Shown: positions 53,565 through 62,565, numbered from the stretch's first letter. The stretch is DNA of 64,000 nucleotides from Roseibium aggregatum IAM 12614 (GCF_000168975.1 NZ_AAUW01000001.1:248001-312000), one strand, 5' to 3'. The notes: generated by a model not told the origin, from the letters alone. A program made the numbers and translations.

Positions 53565-54434
53565 CTAGACGTTTTCAAATTCGTCGAGCAGACGATTGTG
53601 TCTGTCGACCTCCTGGATCCGGGCTTCCGCCTCGGCTCCGGCCCGCGCAACCAGCATGCCTGTGATGGTCTCGATAAGCACAAGCGTGGCTGCGTAAGAC
53701 GAGAAAAAGTGAGGGCTTTCAGTGCGTTGTATGAAGTGGTAGGTCGCGAATTGCAATCCCGGAAAGGCGTGGCTGTCGGTCAGGACAATCACCTGTGCAC
53801 CATTTCCTGCCGCCACTTCGGCCGCGCGCACCGAACGGTGGGCATAAGGGTGTTTGGAGAGGACGACGACGGTGTCGTCCGAGGTAATGCCGGCAAGCGT
53901 GCTGCCCAGTGTTGCGCCATTGCGCCCGGCGACAATCCACCTGTCGTCGAACCACTTGGCCAGATAGGCGAAATAGTCGGTAAAACCTGCTGAGGCGAGG
54001 GCGCCGATCAGGATGATCTTCCGGGACTGGCTGAGCCGGTCGACGGCGGCATCAAGGACCGCCGGATCGATGTCGTCCACCAGCGCCTTGATGTTGTCGA
54101 TACAGGCGGAAACCTGGCGCGGCAGCAAAGGCTGGTCGGCATCGGAGCGGAGCTTCCGGGCCTTGTCCTGAAACGTGTCCCGCCCGCGATGGCTCAATTC
54201 GTTCCGGGCCTGCTCGCGCAGGGCTTCGTAATCGGAAAAGCCCAAGGCTCTGGCAAGCCTTGTGTAGCTTGCCGGCGAAACGCCACTGGCCGATGCGACC
54301 GAGCGCAGGCTGCGGGTGGCGATTTCAACCTGATTTTCTGCGATATAGTCCGCCGCCGTCCGCAAAGCATCGCTCAATTCGGCATAATTGGCCGAAATGG
54401 CGGTGCGCAGATGGGGCGGCGAAATGGTTTCCAT
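53565..54434 (-). CDS. RpiR-family transcriptional regulator with SIS domain
   Basis: A 289-residue regulator. The N-terminal helix-turn-helix includes SLRSVASASGVSPASYTRLA and GFSDYEALREQARNEL. The C-terminal SIS (phosphosugar-binding) domain spans about 115-260, with IILIGALASAGFTDYFAYLA and TVVVLSKHPYAHRSV. It precedes the TAXI gene by 52 bases on the same strand and has an inverted repeat in its own promoter, so it probably regulates itself and the transporter. RpiR proteins usually sense sugar phosphates, which would be unusual for a TAXI transporter. Confidence 0.87.
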   Translation of the reverse strand: METISPPHLRTAISANYAELSDALRTAADYIAENQVEIATRSLRSVASASGVSPASYTRLARALGFSDYEALREQARNELSHRGRDTFQDKARKLRSDADQPLLPRQVSACIDNIKALVDDIDPAVLDAAVDRLSQSRKIILIGALASAGFTDYFAYLAKWFDDRWIVAGRNGATLGSTLAGITSDDTVVVLSKHPYAHRSVRAAEVAAGNGAQVIVLTDSHAFPGLQFATYHFIQRTESPHFFSSYAATLVLIETITGMLVARAGAEAEARIQEVDRHNRLLDEFENV

Positions 54435-54447
54435 CCGGTTACTGTTC

Positions 54448-54488
54448 CATTTGTTTTTTGCATTGTCAATTTGTGAAACAAATGTTTC
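54448..54488. promoter_or_regulatory. inverted repeats upstream of the RpiR gene
   Basis: CATTTGTTT (54448-54456) and AAACAAATG (54476-54484) are a perfect 9-base inverted repeat, and GAAACA-AA-TGTTTC (54475-54488) is a second palindrome overlapping its right arm. They lie just upstream of the regulator start and are candidate RpiR operators. Confidence 0.6.
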
Positions 54489-54871
54489 GCACCGAGAGCC
54501 GCCTGTGCTCTGCGGTCGTAATATCTGGCTGTTTTTCGGCAGTCCCGGGTCTCGTCAGAAGCTAGAAGCTATTGCCGCAAAAGACGGACTCGGCGCGGCA
54601 GATCCCGGAAAAAGCTCAGATCCACCCTGATGAGAATACATGCATAAATTGATTTTATGAAAGAATATGCATCTCAAGGTTTTGTTGACGTTGGCGATGG
54701 CAAGTCCGACAGCGGAAGGTCTGGTCTTGAGGCCCAAACACCGAACACCGCGGCGCCCGCCTTGGGCGACCACATGATTTTCCGGGTGTCCAAGGCAGAG
54801 CCAACAAGACCCTGGCCGTTTTCAACGCCCAGATCGAATAGGTTTTCAGGCAAAGGCGCTGCTTCGGTCGT

Positions 54872-54901
54872 GGGCGAGGCTTCCCAGCGGATGCCTCGCC
54901 C
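54872..54901 (-). terminator. hairpin downstream of egtD
   Basis: GGGCGAGGC (54872-54880) and GCCTCGCCC (54893-54901) form a 9-base perfect stem 20 bases after the egtD stop. There is no T-run on the minus strand, so termination may be weak or factor-dependent. Confidence 0.5.
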
Positions 54902-54921
54902 GTTTGTTTGCTCCGTCCGGC

Positions 54922-55872
54922 CTATGCGGCTTGCAGCGTATAGACGGAGAACCAGTCGTTCTCGTCGCTGTCGACATCGGTAATCTGCCAGCCGCCTTCA
55001 CGGGCGATGCCTTCAAAAGCGTCCTCGCTGTATTTGTGCGAGTTTTCTGTGTGGATCGTCTCGCCCTTTGCAAAATCGATGGTTTCACCGGCGATGGAGA
55101 CCGTCTGCTGGGTAAGGCTTTCCAGGTGCATTTCAATCCGGCTTTCGCTCACATTCCAGATGGCCTTGTGCGCGAAAGCAACGAGATCGAAATTGCCGTC
55201 CAGTTCCCGGTTGATCCGCTGCAGAAGATTCTGGTTGAAGGCTGCCGTGATGCCTGCCGGATCGTCATAGGCTTCTTGCAGGACCTTGGCGTCCTTCGGC
55301 CGGTCGACGCCGATAATCAGGCTGGCCTCCGGCATGGCGGAACGAATGTTCGAAAGCAGCGCCGCTGCCTCTGTCTTTTCGAAGTTTCCGATCGTGGAGC
55401 CGGGAAAGAAGATCAGCACGGGCAATTCCGGCAGCAGCGGAAGCTGTCCGAAGGGCTGCGTGAAATCGGCGGCGACTGGAATGACCGCCAGAGACGGGTA
55501 GGCACGGCGCACCCGTTCTGCGGCAGCTTTCAGGTGGTTGGCCGAGATGTCGACCGGCATATAGACGGACAGATCCGGAAAGGCGTCCAGCAGCAGATCT
55601 GTCTTGCGGCTCGATCCGCTGCCCAGTTCCACCATCGCACCGCGTGCACCGGGAAGGCGGCGGTATTTCTTTGCGTTTTTCGCCAGGATCGAAATCTCGG
55701 TGCGGGTCGGATAATAGGCGTCCAGTTCGGTAATCGCTTCGAACAGATGTGAGCCCACATCGTCATAGAGCCACTTGCTGCTGATGACCTTCCGGTCTTT
55801 CAACAGCCCGGCAAGAATGTCGTCTCGAAACAAATCTGCCTGCGACTCAGGGGATACATGCTTGGTCATCAT
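54922..55872 (-). CDS. egtD: L-histidine N-alpha-methyltransferase
   Basis: A 316-residue EgtD. It trimethylates histidine to hercynine with SAM, the first step of ergothioneine synthesis. SAM-site blocks are MVELGSGSSRKTDLLLDAF and FFPGSTIGNF; the family start is LFRDDILAGLLKDRKVISSK, with YYPTRTEISIL following. Two adjacent ATGs (55872, 55869) are possible starts; GGAG lies just upstream. It overlaps the egtB stop, so the pair is translationally coupled. In the egtB-egtD arrangement the remaining steps (EgtC/EgtE) are done by genes elsewhere or by other lyases. Confidence 0.93.
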   Translation of the reverse strand: MMTKHVSPESQADLFRDDILAGLLKDRKVISSKWLYDDVGSHLFEAITELDAYYPTRTEISILAKNAKKYRRLPGARGAMVELGSGSSRKTDLLLDAFPDLSVYMPVDISANHLKAAAERVRRAYPSLAVIPVAADFTQPFGQLPLLPELPVLIFFPGSTIGNFEKTEAAALLSNIRSAMPEASLIIGVDRPKDAKVLQEAYDDPAGITAAFNQNLLQRINRELDGNFDLVAFAHKAIWNVSESRIEMHLESLTQQTVSIAGETIDFAKGETIHTENSHKYSEDAFEGIAREGGWQITDVDSDENDWFSVYTLQAA

Positions 55873-57134
55873 TGATCTCCTGCCAGCCTCAGGCCGAGCA
55901 TCTGCCAGCGTTGGTGTGGATAGAAGAACGTGCGGTAGGAGGCCCGCATCTGTTCCTTCGGCGTTGCACAGGACCCGCCGCGCAGCACCATCTGGTTGAC
56001 CATGAACTTGCCATTGTATTCGCCAATGGCCCCCTCGGGCGGTCTGAAGCCGGGATAGGGACTGAAAGCACTGCTGGTCCATTGCCAGACGTCCCCCCAG
56101 AGGCCAGGCCTGCGGCCAACCGGCAGAAACGCTCCGCTTTCCAGAAAATTGCCGTCGATGCGGGTTGGTTCTGCCGCGGCTTCCCACTCGGCTTCCGTCG
56201 GCAATCTGTGTCCCGCCCAACGGGCAAAGGCGTCTGCTTCGTAGTAGCTGACATGAACAACCGGTGCTGCAAGATCGACCGGGCGAGGGCCCTGCAAGGT
56301 GAAGGTCCACCACTGATCGTCCTGTTGCCACCAGTAAAGAGGGCTGTCCCAGTCGTTCTTTTCCCGAACTGCCCAGCCATCCATCAGCCAAAGCGTCTGG
56401 TTGGTGTATCCGGCGTCTTCCATGAAGGCGATCCATTCGCCGTTGGTGACAGGACGATCCGCCAGCCGGTAGGGCTCCAGCCAGACCTTGTGACGCGGGC
56501 CTTCGCAGTCATAGGCAAAGCCGGTCCCTTGATGGCCGATTTCAAGAAGACCGCCGTCATAGGACACCCACTTGGCATCTTCTACCGCGCTGACCGGAGC
56601 CGGTTTTGCTTCGACATAGGCAGGCAGCAGGGGATTGAAGGAAAAGGCGTGCAGAAGATCGGTTACCAGCAGTTCCTGATGCTGCATTTCATGGTGGCAG
56701 CCGAGGGTAATCAGCTCTTCAAGCTTGTCCTGCTCCAGGGAAAAGGCGTTGCGGGCCAATCCTTCGAGCAGGGCGTCTTCCACATGGGAGCGATATTCCA
56801 GCACATTGGCTGCGCTCGGCCGCGAAAGCAGACCTCGTTTTGACCGGGTGTGCCTCGGACCTGCCTGCACATAATAGGAATTGAACAGGACAGCGAAGCG
56901 ATCGTCTCGCGGCCGATAGCTGGGCAGCGAAGGCTTCAGGATGAATTCTTCGAAAAACCAGGTGGTGTGAGCCAGGTGCCATTTCGGCGGACTGGCATCT
57001 TCCATGGATTGCAGCCCCATGTCCTCAGGAGAGAGTGGTGCGGTGAGCGCGAGTGTTTGTGCCCTGACCTGATCGAACAGGTCCGTAATGTCGGAACGCG
57101 GTGCTTCCTGCATCCGCTCATCCAGCAAAGTCAT
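55869..57134 (-). CDS. egtB: ergothioneine biosynthesis sulfoxide synthase EgtB
   Basis: A 421-residue iron enzyme that joins hercynine with cysteine or gamma-glutamylcysteine by oxidative C-S bond formation. The N-terminal DinB-like domain supplies the iron ligands: His53 in WHLAHTTWFFEEF and the HxxxHxE motif His148/His152 in HHEMQHQE. The C-terminal FGE-sulfatase domain contains VTNGEWIAFMEDAGY, RWAGHRLPTEAEWE and VLRGGSCATP. With egtD it gives the core of ergothioneine synthesis, a thiol antioxidant. Confidence 0.94.
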   Translation of the reverse strand: MTLLDERMQEAPRSDITDLFDQVRAQTLALTAPLSPEDMGLQSMEDASPPKWHLAHTTWFFEEFILKPSLPSYRPRDDRFAVLFNSYYVQAGPRHTRSKRGLLSRPSAANVLEYRSHVEDALLEGLARNAFSLEQDKLEELITLGCHHEMQHQELLVTDLLHAFSFNPLLPAYVEAKPAPVSAVEDAKWVSYDGGLLEIGHQGTGFAYDCEGPRHKVWLEPYRLADRPVTNGEWIAFMEDAGYTNQTLWLMDGWAVREKNDWDSPLYWWQQDDQWWTFTLQGPRPVDLAAPVVHVSYYEADAFARWAGHRLPTEAEWEAAAEPTRIDGNFLESGAFLPVGRRPGLWGDVWQWTSSAFSPYPGFRPPEGAIGEYNGKFMVNQMVLRGGSCATPKEQMRASYRTFFYPHQRWQMLGLRLAGDQ

Positions 57135-57672
57135 ATCTATCCCTCCACGCGGGAACCGGCTGCTGAGCCTCCAGCCGAACCTGTGTCTGCCACCAAGCGG
57201 TCTCTAGATAGGCAGCGAACGAGGCATTCCAATGCCGAAAATCGCACCCACCCTGTGCATAAATGCGCGATCAAAGCTGTTGGTTGCGTGGCATTGACCA
57301 AAAAGAACATTGTTTCAGTTATTCATCATTTGATGGGTGAATGTTTATAAAGTCACCAAGTCGTTGAAGGTGATGGCGTTTTTTCGGTTTGCGATCGCGC
57401 GGGTTAGGTGCCGCTGCCTGCAAGCATCCTAAATGAGACCTACTGACAGTGAGTGTCAGGAGTTGCCGCAACCGCGCTTCACATTGATGTGAGACAGAAC
57501 GAATTCGCAGCGCTGCTGCCTCTGAAACGTCTCAAAGCGTTTGTGAGCCCTCGTGTTCAAAAGCGCTTTCCATCTGCATTCAAATGACCTTGACGAAATT
57601 GGACAGTCGTCCTAAATGTTGTCTAGGGCAATTGTCCTATAGGCGTGTGCGGGAAAGCAGGAGGAGGCAAAT
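57135..57672. other. divergent region between egtB and the TetR gene
   Basis: 538 bases without a gene. Contains GGCATT-CC-AATGCC (57223-57236), a 14-base palindrome 89 bases upstream of egtB that may be a regulator site, and the TetR promoter/operator at the right end. The middle (57330-57560) shows nothing recognisable. Confidence 0.5.
57590..57640 (+). promoter_or_regulatory. TetR promoter with candidate operator half-sites
   Basis: TTGACG (57590-57595), a 17-base spacer and TAAATG (57613-57618) form a plausible promoter. The spacer contains GGACAGTCGTCC, and further TTGTC and TTGTCCTA words follow to 57640, giving several half-sites of a TxGGACA type in both orientations. Autorepression by the adjacent TetR protein is likely. 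Confidence 0.5.
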
Positions 57673-58266
57673 ATGGTGGCGGCAGTTGAAACAAGGCGTC
57701 AGATCGTCGATGCGGCGGACAGCCTTTTCTATGCGCAGGGGTTCGCGCAAACGTCCTTTGCCGACATTGCCGCAGCGGTCAAAATCTCGCGCGGCAATTT
57801 CTATTACCACTTCAAGACCAAGGACGAGATCCTGGAGGCGGTCATCGACAAGCGGCTGTCGGATCGCAGAAAGCTGCTCGCCAAATGGGACGAGACGGCA
57901 GACGGCGCGAAGAAACGGATCGAATGTTTTATCCGGATCGTTATCGTCAATCAGGCAAAGATCATGGCGTACGGCTGTCCTGTCGGCACGCTGACAACGG
58001 AACTCGCCAAGGTCGATCACCCCTCCAGAGAGAGGGCAAATGAGATCATGGTTCTGTTCGGCGACTGGCTCGAGCGCCAGTTTCGCGAACTCGGTTGTGG
58101 CGAAAGCTCCCGTGACAATGCCTTGCATGTCCTTGGCTGGAGCCAGGGCGTTGCGACACTCGCCCAGGCCTTCAAGGACAAAGCCTATGTCGAGCGCGAG
58201 GTTTCCAAGATCCTGACCTGGCTGGACGGCATCACAGCCGGGCCGGAGCAGAAACACAGCCAGTAA
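57673..58266 (+). CDS. TetR/AcrR-family transcriptional regulator
   Basis: A 197-residue TetR regulator. The N-terminal helix-turn-helix is ADSLFYAQGFAQTSFADIAA with VKISRGNFYYHFKTKDEILE. The C-terminal domain contains GCPVGTLTTEL, which occurs in the TetR group found next to small YCII or oxidoreductase genes. AGGAGGAGG lies upstream of the ATG. It is followed by the YCII gene after 40 bases, so the two may form a small regulated unit. Confidence 0.9.
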   Translation: MVAAVETRRQIVDAADSLFYAQGFAQTSFADIAAAVKISRGNFYYHFKTKDEILEAVIDKRLSDRRKLLAKWDETADGAKKRIECFIRIVIVNQAKIMAYGCPVGTLTTELAKVDHPSRERANEIMVLFGDWLERQFRELGCGESSRDNALHVLGWSQGVATLAQAFKDKAYVEREVSKILTWLDGITAGPEQKHSQ

Positions 58267-58306
58267 ATCCCCTTTGCCTTTCACATGAACTTACATGGAG
58301 ACGGAA

Positions 58307-58591
58307 ATGTTTGTCGTTACACTGACTTTTGCAGACAAAACGCGGGCAGGCGAACTGATGGAAGCGCACAAGGCCTGGATCCAGCGTGGGTTTGAGGAGG
58401 GATATTTCCTGATGGTTGGCAGTTTGCAGCCGAACCGGGGCGGCGGGATTCTCGCTCACGGCACCAGCCTGGCAAAACTCGAAAGCTTTGTTGCCGAGGA
58501 TCCCTTCGTCGCAGAAGGCGTCGTGACACCCGAAATACTGGAAATTACGCCCGCACGGCTGGCTGATCGTCTGGAGTTTCTGGCGGCCTGA
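58307..58591 (+). CDS. YCII-domain protein
   Basis: A 94-residue ferredoxin-like-fold protein of the YciI family. The ATG at 58307 is chosen because GGAG lies six bases upstream; an in-frame ATG 12 bases earlier is possible. Family features are MFVVTLTFADKTRAGELMEAH in two blocks, WIQRGFEEGYFLMVGS and FVAEDPFVAEGV, the last holding the conserved aspartate of the YCII motif. Some YCII proteins are dehydrochlorinases or muconolactone-like isomerases, but most are unassigned. Probably controlled by the adjacent TetR protein. Confidence 0.82.
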   Translation: MFVVTLTFADKTRAGELMEAHKAWIQRGFEEGYFLMVGSLQPNRGGGILAHGTSLAKLESFVAEDPFVAEGVVTPEILEITPARLADRLEFLAA

Positions 58592-58735
58592 CCACCAGGC
58601 CAATCGCAGGAAGGTGTTCATGCAGGGGCGAGGCTGGTTGCCAGCGGCAAGCTTTTGGTGGCACATCGGTAACGCCAGTCAATCGATGGACACGGGGCGG
58701 CGCTCGCTGGCAGCATGGCTCCGGGAGGATGCCAC

Positions 58736-59614
58736 ATGCTCGAACTCAAGGGATCCATTCCCGCCCTTGTCACGCCGTTCAGGGACGGAAGTATCGACAT
58801 CGAAGCACTGGAACGTCTTGTTGAGTGGCACATAGCCGAGGGAAGCGACGGGCTGGTTGCTGTCGGGACGACCGGTGAGAGCCCGACTGTCTCCAAGATC
58901 GAGCACAAGGACATCATCAAACGTGTCGTCGACATCGTGGCAGGGCGCATTCCGGTTATCGCCGGCACGGGCTCCAACGCGACGGCACAATCCCTCGACA
59001 TGCTTCAGCATGCTGAAGCCGTCGGCGCAGACGCAGCGCTGGTGGTGACGCCCTACTACAACAAGCCGAACCAGGCGGGCCTGCTCAGCCACTACAAGGT
59101 CCTTCACGACAACAGCGCGATCCCTATCATCCTCTACAACATTCCCGGGCGTTGCGTGATCGATATCCTGCCGGAAACCATGGCCGAAATGGCGCGCTGG
59201 CCGCGGATCATCGGCGTCAAGGATGCCACCGGCAGCATGGAGCGGGTCAGCAAGCAACGGGCCTTGTGCGGCAAGGCGTTTCTACAGTTCAGTGCCGAAG
59301 ACGCCGCTGCGCTGGGCTTCAATGCCCACGGCGGGCGAGGATGTATCTCAGTGACCGCAAATGTGGCACCCGGCCTTTGCGCGGAATTCCAGAGCGCATC
59401 GCTTGCCGAAGATCTCGGCCTTGCCCGGGACTATCAGGACCGATTGTTGCCACTGCATTCGGCGATGTTCCTGGAGCCGCCGGCTGCTTGCGCCAAATAC
59501 GCCCTGTCCAGACTGGGCCTTTGCAGGGAAGATGTCCGCCTGCCGCTGACCCCGGTTACCGAGGCAACACGCAGCGAAATCGACAAGGCGATGGAAGTCG
59601 CCGGTCTTCTCTAG
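58736..59614 (+). CDS. dapA: 4-hydroxy-tetrahydrodipicolinate synthase
   Basis: A 292-residue class I aldolase of the DapA family that condenses pyruvate with aspartate semialdehyde in lysine and diaminopimelate synthesis. The catalytic set matches E. coli DapA: Thr45-Thr46 in GTTGES, Tyr134 and Arg139 in YNIPGR, and the Schiff-base Lys162 in GVKDATG. GGGAGG precedes the ATG. The neighbours are not lysine genes, so a second, specialised copy cannot be ruled out. The conserved threonine pair and arginine favour true DapA over the sialate-lyase-like subgroups. Confidence 0.88.
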   Translation: MLELKGSIPALVTPFRDGSIDIEALERLVEWHIAEGSDGLVAVGTTGESPTVSKIEHKDIIKRVVDIVAGRIPVIAGTGSNATAQSLDMLQHAEAVGADAALVVTPYYNKPNQAGLLSHYKVLHDNSAIPIILYNIPGRCVIDILPETMAEMARWPRIIGVKDATGSMERVSKQRALCGKAFLQFSAEDAAALGFNAHGGRGCISVTANVAPGLCAEFQSASLAEDLGLARDYQDRLLPLHSAMFLEPPAACAKYALSRLGLCREDVRLPLTPVTEATRSEIDKAMEVAGLL

Positions 59615-59889
59615 GGCATTTGCTCGTTTGCCTGTCCTCTCACTGGGCTGAATTCACATTATCAGAGGTTCGTCACGCTCGAGCGGCATGGCTCTTTTCG
59701 CGCCGTGCCGCGCAGAGTGCCGTTATTTGACAGCGCCGCTCGCCAGCACCAACGCCTCCGACGACTACAGCGATCCGGTTTCCTGGCCGGTCTTTGTGCC
59801 CGGGATCACGTCATGTTGCCCGAAGCTGTGGTTTAATGGCTCCCCAGCCTGCGACTGATGAGGTGTCTTGCACCCGGTAGGAGAGCATC

Positions 59890-60777
59890 ATGGGTTCCGG
59901 AAACGTCAACACCGACGTGTTGAACTGGCTTGCGATCATTGCCGGTTTTCTGGCCGTCCTCGCGTTTGATGTTGTCCATGACCGCCAGCCGCTCGCAAAC
60001 AGGCCGATCAACAGCAATCACGGCTCCATCATGATGTATGTTGTCTGGCAGGCAGCCATTGCTGTTCTTCTGTCGGCAACATTGCTGGGACTGCTTTTTG
60101 CCGCCTACAGGTATCTGCCGGACGGTTTTTCCGGCCTTTTGCCCTGGATCTCTGCCGCCGTCTCTTTCGTAGCCGGCTGCGCCTATGCATGGGTTGCCGT
60201 GCTGCGTGCAAGGGACGCGGGAAGGGGGCATGCGGTCGCTCTTCTGGGCATCATTCCCATCGGCAATCTGTTTCTGATTTTTCTGCCGCCACGCGAGGCG
60301 CCAGAGCGGCCTCGCTACACACCTTCATCGAAGATTGCACGTATCCTCGTGGGCGTTCTTGCCGTCGCCGTCTTCATGTCTCTTGGGCAGATCAATTCTC
60401 TGGCAGGAGGGGAGTTGATCCGATTGCGTGTCGAGCGGATCGCAGAGCGGAGCAGCTTCACCGCACAAGCCATGCCGCCCACGGGATTGGTTGGTGCCGT
60501 GAACTTTGAGGGTGCGGACATCGACCCGCAGTACAAGGCGATCTATTTCACCTATCGATTGCCGGAGCCCCAGTCCAGCGCGAAGGATCTGGAGGAGTGG
60601 TTGGAGACAACCATGAAGCCTGCCTCAATGGACGCGGTCTGCGCGGAAATGATCGTAACCATCGCCGGCTGGCATATCTGGTACGAATATTACGACGGTG
60701 ATGATCGCGAAGTCGCTGAAATTGGTATTTCCAGGCGAGATTGCAGGGAACGGAAACTGCAGGGGAGTGGTGGTTGA
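59890..60777 (+). CDS. membrane protein of unknown function (DUF805-like N-terminus)
   Basis: A 295-residue protein not recognised with confidence. The N-terminal 170 residues have about four to five hydrophobic segments, with a helix followed by LRARDAGRGH, which resembles the RLHDxG motif of DUF805 membrane proteins. The C-terminal 125 residues are soluble, with two cysteines (AVCAEM and RRDCRER) and a VNFEGADIDPQYKAIYFTYR segment, possibly periplasmic. TAGGAGAG lies upstream of the ATG. It is a single-gene unit with a strong terminator, and nothing nearby suggests a function. Confidence 0.55.
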   Translation: MGSGNVNTDVLNWLAIIAGFLAVLAFDVVHDRQPLANRPINSNHGSIMMYVVWQAAIAVLLSATLLGLLFAAYRYLPDGFSGLLPWISAAVSFVAGCAYAWVAVLRARDAGRGHAVALLGIIPIGNLFLIFLPPREAPERPRYTPSSKIARILVGVLAVAVFMSLGQINSLAGGELIRLRVERIAERSSFTAQAMPPTGLVGAVNFEGADIDPQYKAIYFTYRLPEPQSSAKDLEEWLETTMKPASMDAVCAEMIVTIAGWHIWYEYYDGDDREVAEIGISRRDCRERKLQGSGG

Positions 60778-60810
60778 AGGCAGATTTTGCGTAAACACCG
60801 CCTGGCTTCG

Positions 60811-60841
60811 GAAGCGCCCCTGTTTGGGGCGCTTCTTTTTT
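60811..60841 (+). terminator. rho-independent terminator after the unknown membrane-protein gene
   Basis: GAAGCGCCCC and GGGGCGCTTC form a 10-base perfect stem with loop TGTTT, followed by TTTTTTG. It also lies 20 bases beyond the metG stop on the other strand and may act there more weakly, as that side lacks a T-run. Confidence 0.93.
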
Positions 60842-60860
60842 GTTCAAGCTATGGTGAGGC

Positions 60861-62381
60861 TTACTGAACGCGCGGATAAAGTGTCTCGATTTCACCGAGA
60901 TCGCTATTGCCTTCCAGCCGGTCAAGCTCCGGCTTCCACGGGCTGGCGACGGCCGGGGCGTTCAGCATGGCCAGCGCCTTGCCGGCGGATGCCGGGATCA
61001 CCTGGGTCAGCGCTTCCATGACGATGCGCAGGCTGTCCAGCGTCACGTAGATCACCGTCTGGCAGCGCTCACGGGTCTCTTCGTTCTTGATCAGATCCCA
61101 GGGAGCCTGCTCGGCGAAGTAGTTGTTCATCTCGTCGGCGACGGTGATGATCGACTGCACGCGAGCCGGTATTTCAGCCAGGTTGATCCATTCGCCCATG
61201 CCCTTGGTCGCCTCGAGCACGGACTTGCGGATTGCTTCATCCTCGGGTGACAGAGGGCCGGGGGCAGGCAGTTTGCCGTCGAAGCGGGCCTTGGAGAACT
61301 TTGCCGCACGCGACAGCAGGTTGCCGATCTTGTTGCCCAGTTCCGTGTTGTAGGACTGGGTGATGAAGTCGACCGAAATCTGGCTGTCGCTGTCCGCACG
61401 CATGTGCCGGGCGAGGTACCAGCGCAAGGCGTCGACGCCCAGCTTCTCGATCACCTCGATCGGATCGACGACGTTGCCGATGGACTTCGACATCTTCACG
61501 CCGCCCGCACCAACCCAGTGGCTGTGGACGGACAGTTTCTTCGGCAGCGGCAGACCAGCGGCCATCAGCATGATCGGCCAGTAGACCCCATGCGGCTTGA
61601 GAATATCCTTGCCGATCAGATGCTCGCATTCCGCCCACCAGCTTTCGTAGCCTTCTTCCGGCCAGTTGATGTTGGTGAGGTAGTTCGCCAACGCATCGAA
61701 CCAGACATAGGTCACGAACTCGGTGTCGAACGGCAGTTCGATACCAAGGGTCACACGGGCTTTCGGCCGGGAGATGCAGAGATCTTCCAGCGGCTCGGAC
61801 AGCATCTGCTTCAGTTCGTTCTTGAACGCTTCGGGTTGAACGAAATCCGGGTTGTCGGCAATGTGCTGCAGAAGACGCGCGCGGAACGGCTCCATCTTCA
61901 GGAAGTAGTTGGTCTCTTCGGTCTGCTCCACCTTCATCGTCGGGTGCAGCGGACACTGACCATCTTCGGTCAGATCGGATTCCTTCTTGAACTCTTCACA
62001 GCCCTTGCAGTAGGTGCCGGTGTAGTTCTTCTTGACGATCAGATCCTTGTCGAAGATCGACTGCTCCATTCCGGCAACGGCCGTCTTGTGGCCTTCGCGG
62101 CTGGTACGCACGAAATAGTCGTAAGCCACATCCAGCCGGTCGAAGACGGCCCGGAATTCCGCGCAGCGCATGTCGAGGTAGTCCTCAACGGACATGCCTT
62201 CTTTTTCCGCAGCTTCCTGGTTCTTCTGCCCATGCTCGTCCACGCCGGTGGACAGCATCATGTCATACCCCAGCGCCTGCCGGTTGCGTTTCAGGATATC
62301 GGCCATCACGGACGTGAAGGCGTGACCGATATGCGGAGAACCGTTGACGTAGTAGATCGGGGTGGTGATGTAGCTTTTCAT
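60861..62381 (-). CDS. metG: methionyl-tRNA synthetase
   Basis: A 506-residue class I synthetase that charges tRNA-Met. Start at MKSYITTPIYYVNGSPHIGH, which contains the HIGH motif (PHIGH at 15-19); an upstream in-frame extension has no support. The KMSKS loop appears as GGVKMSKSIGN near residue 300. Zinc-knuckle cysteines are seen in YCKGCEEF and GQCPLH. It ends shortly after the anticodon-binding domain, without the C-terminal tRNA-binding extension of the longer E. coli type, as is common in alphaproteobacteria. Confidence 0.95.
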   Translation of the reverse strand: MKSYITTPIYYVNGSPHIGHAFTSVMADILKRNRQALGYDMMLSTGVDEHGQKNQEAAEKEGMSVEDYLDMRCAEFRAVFDRLDVAYDYFVRTSREGHKTAVAGMEQSIFDKDLIVKKNYTGTYCKGCEEFKKESDLTEDGQCPLHPTMKVEQTEETNYFLKMEPFRARLLQHIADNPDFVQPEAFKNELKQMLSEPLEDLCISRPKARVTLGIELPFDTEFVTYVWFDALANYLTNINWPEEGYESWWAECEHLIGKDILKPHGVYWPIMLMAAGLPLPKKLSVHSHWVGAGGVKMSKSIGNVVDPIEVIEKLGVDALRWYLARHMRADSDSQISVDFITQSYNTELGNKIGNLLSRAAKFSKARFDGKLPAPGPLSPEDEAIRKSVLEATKGMGEWINLAEIPARVQSIITVADEMNNYFAEQAPWDLIKNEETRERCQTVIYVTLDSLRIVMEALTQVIPASAGKALAMLNAPAVASPWKPELDRLEGNSDLGEIETLYPRVQ

Positions 62382-62495
62382 CCAAACGCTTTCGAAATGT
62401 TTGGGCGGAAACAAGTCCGGTCCGGCTTGTCCCGGCGTATTTGCCGTTCCGCCAAAAGAGGTGCGAGCTATATTCCATACTCGCCCGCACAAGAA

Positions 62496-62526
62496 AAGCC
62501 CCGGCCCTTGAAAAGAACCGGGGTTT
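62496..62526 (-). terminator. terminator downstream of yeiH
   Basis: On the minus strand AAACCCCGG and CCGGGGCTT form a 9-pair stem (one GT pair) followed by TTCTTG. It starts 40 bases after the yeiH stop and separates it from metG. Confidence 0.75.
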
Positions 62527-62565
62527 CACGTGCTGATATGGGGTGCCGGAAGGCCGATGAGAAGA

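Larger units (their letters stand above)
54435..54921. other. intergenic region between egtD and the RpiR gene
   Basis: 487 bases without a convincing gene. The right end holds the hairpin downstream of egtD and the left end the RpiR promoter repeats. The central part contains only short unsupported reading frames. Confidence 0.5.

Noticed and set aside
54922-56436. 504-codon version of egtD starting inside egtB
   Set aside because: The extra N-terminus is out-of-frame egtB sequence; the real EgtD N-terminus (SPESQADLFRDDIL) starts at the ATG near 55870 with a GGAG just upstream.
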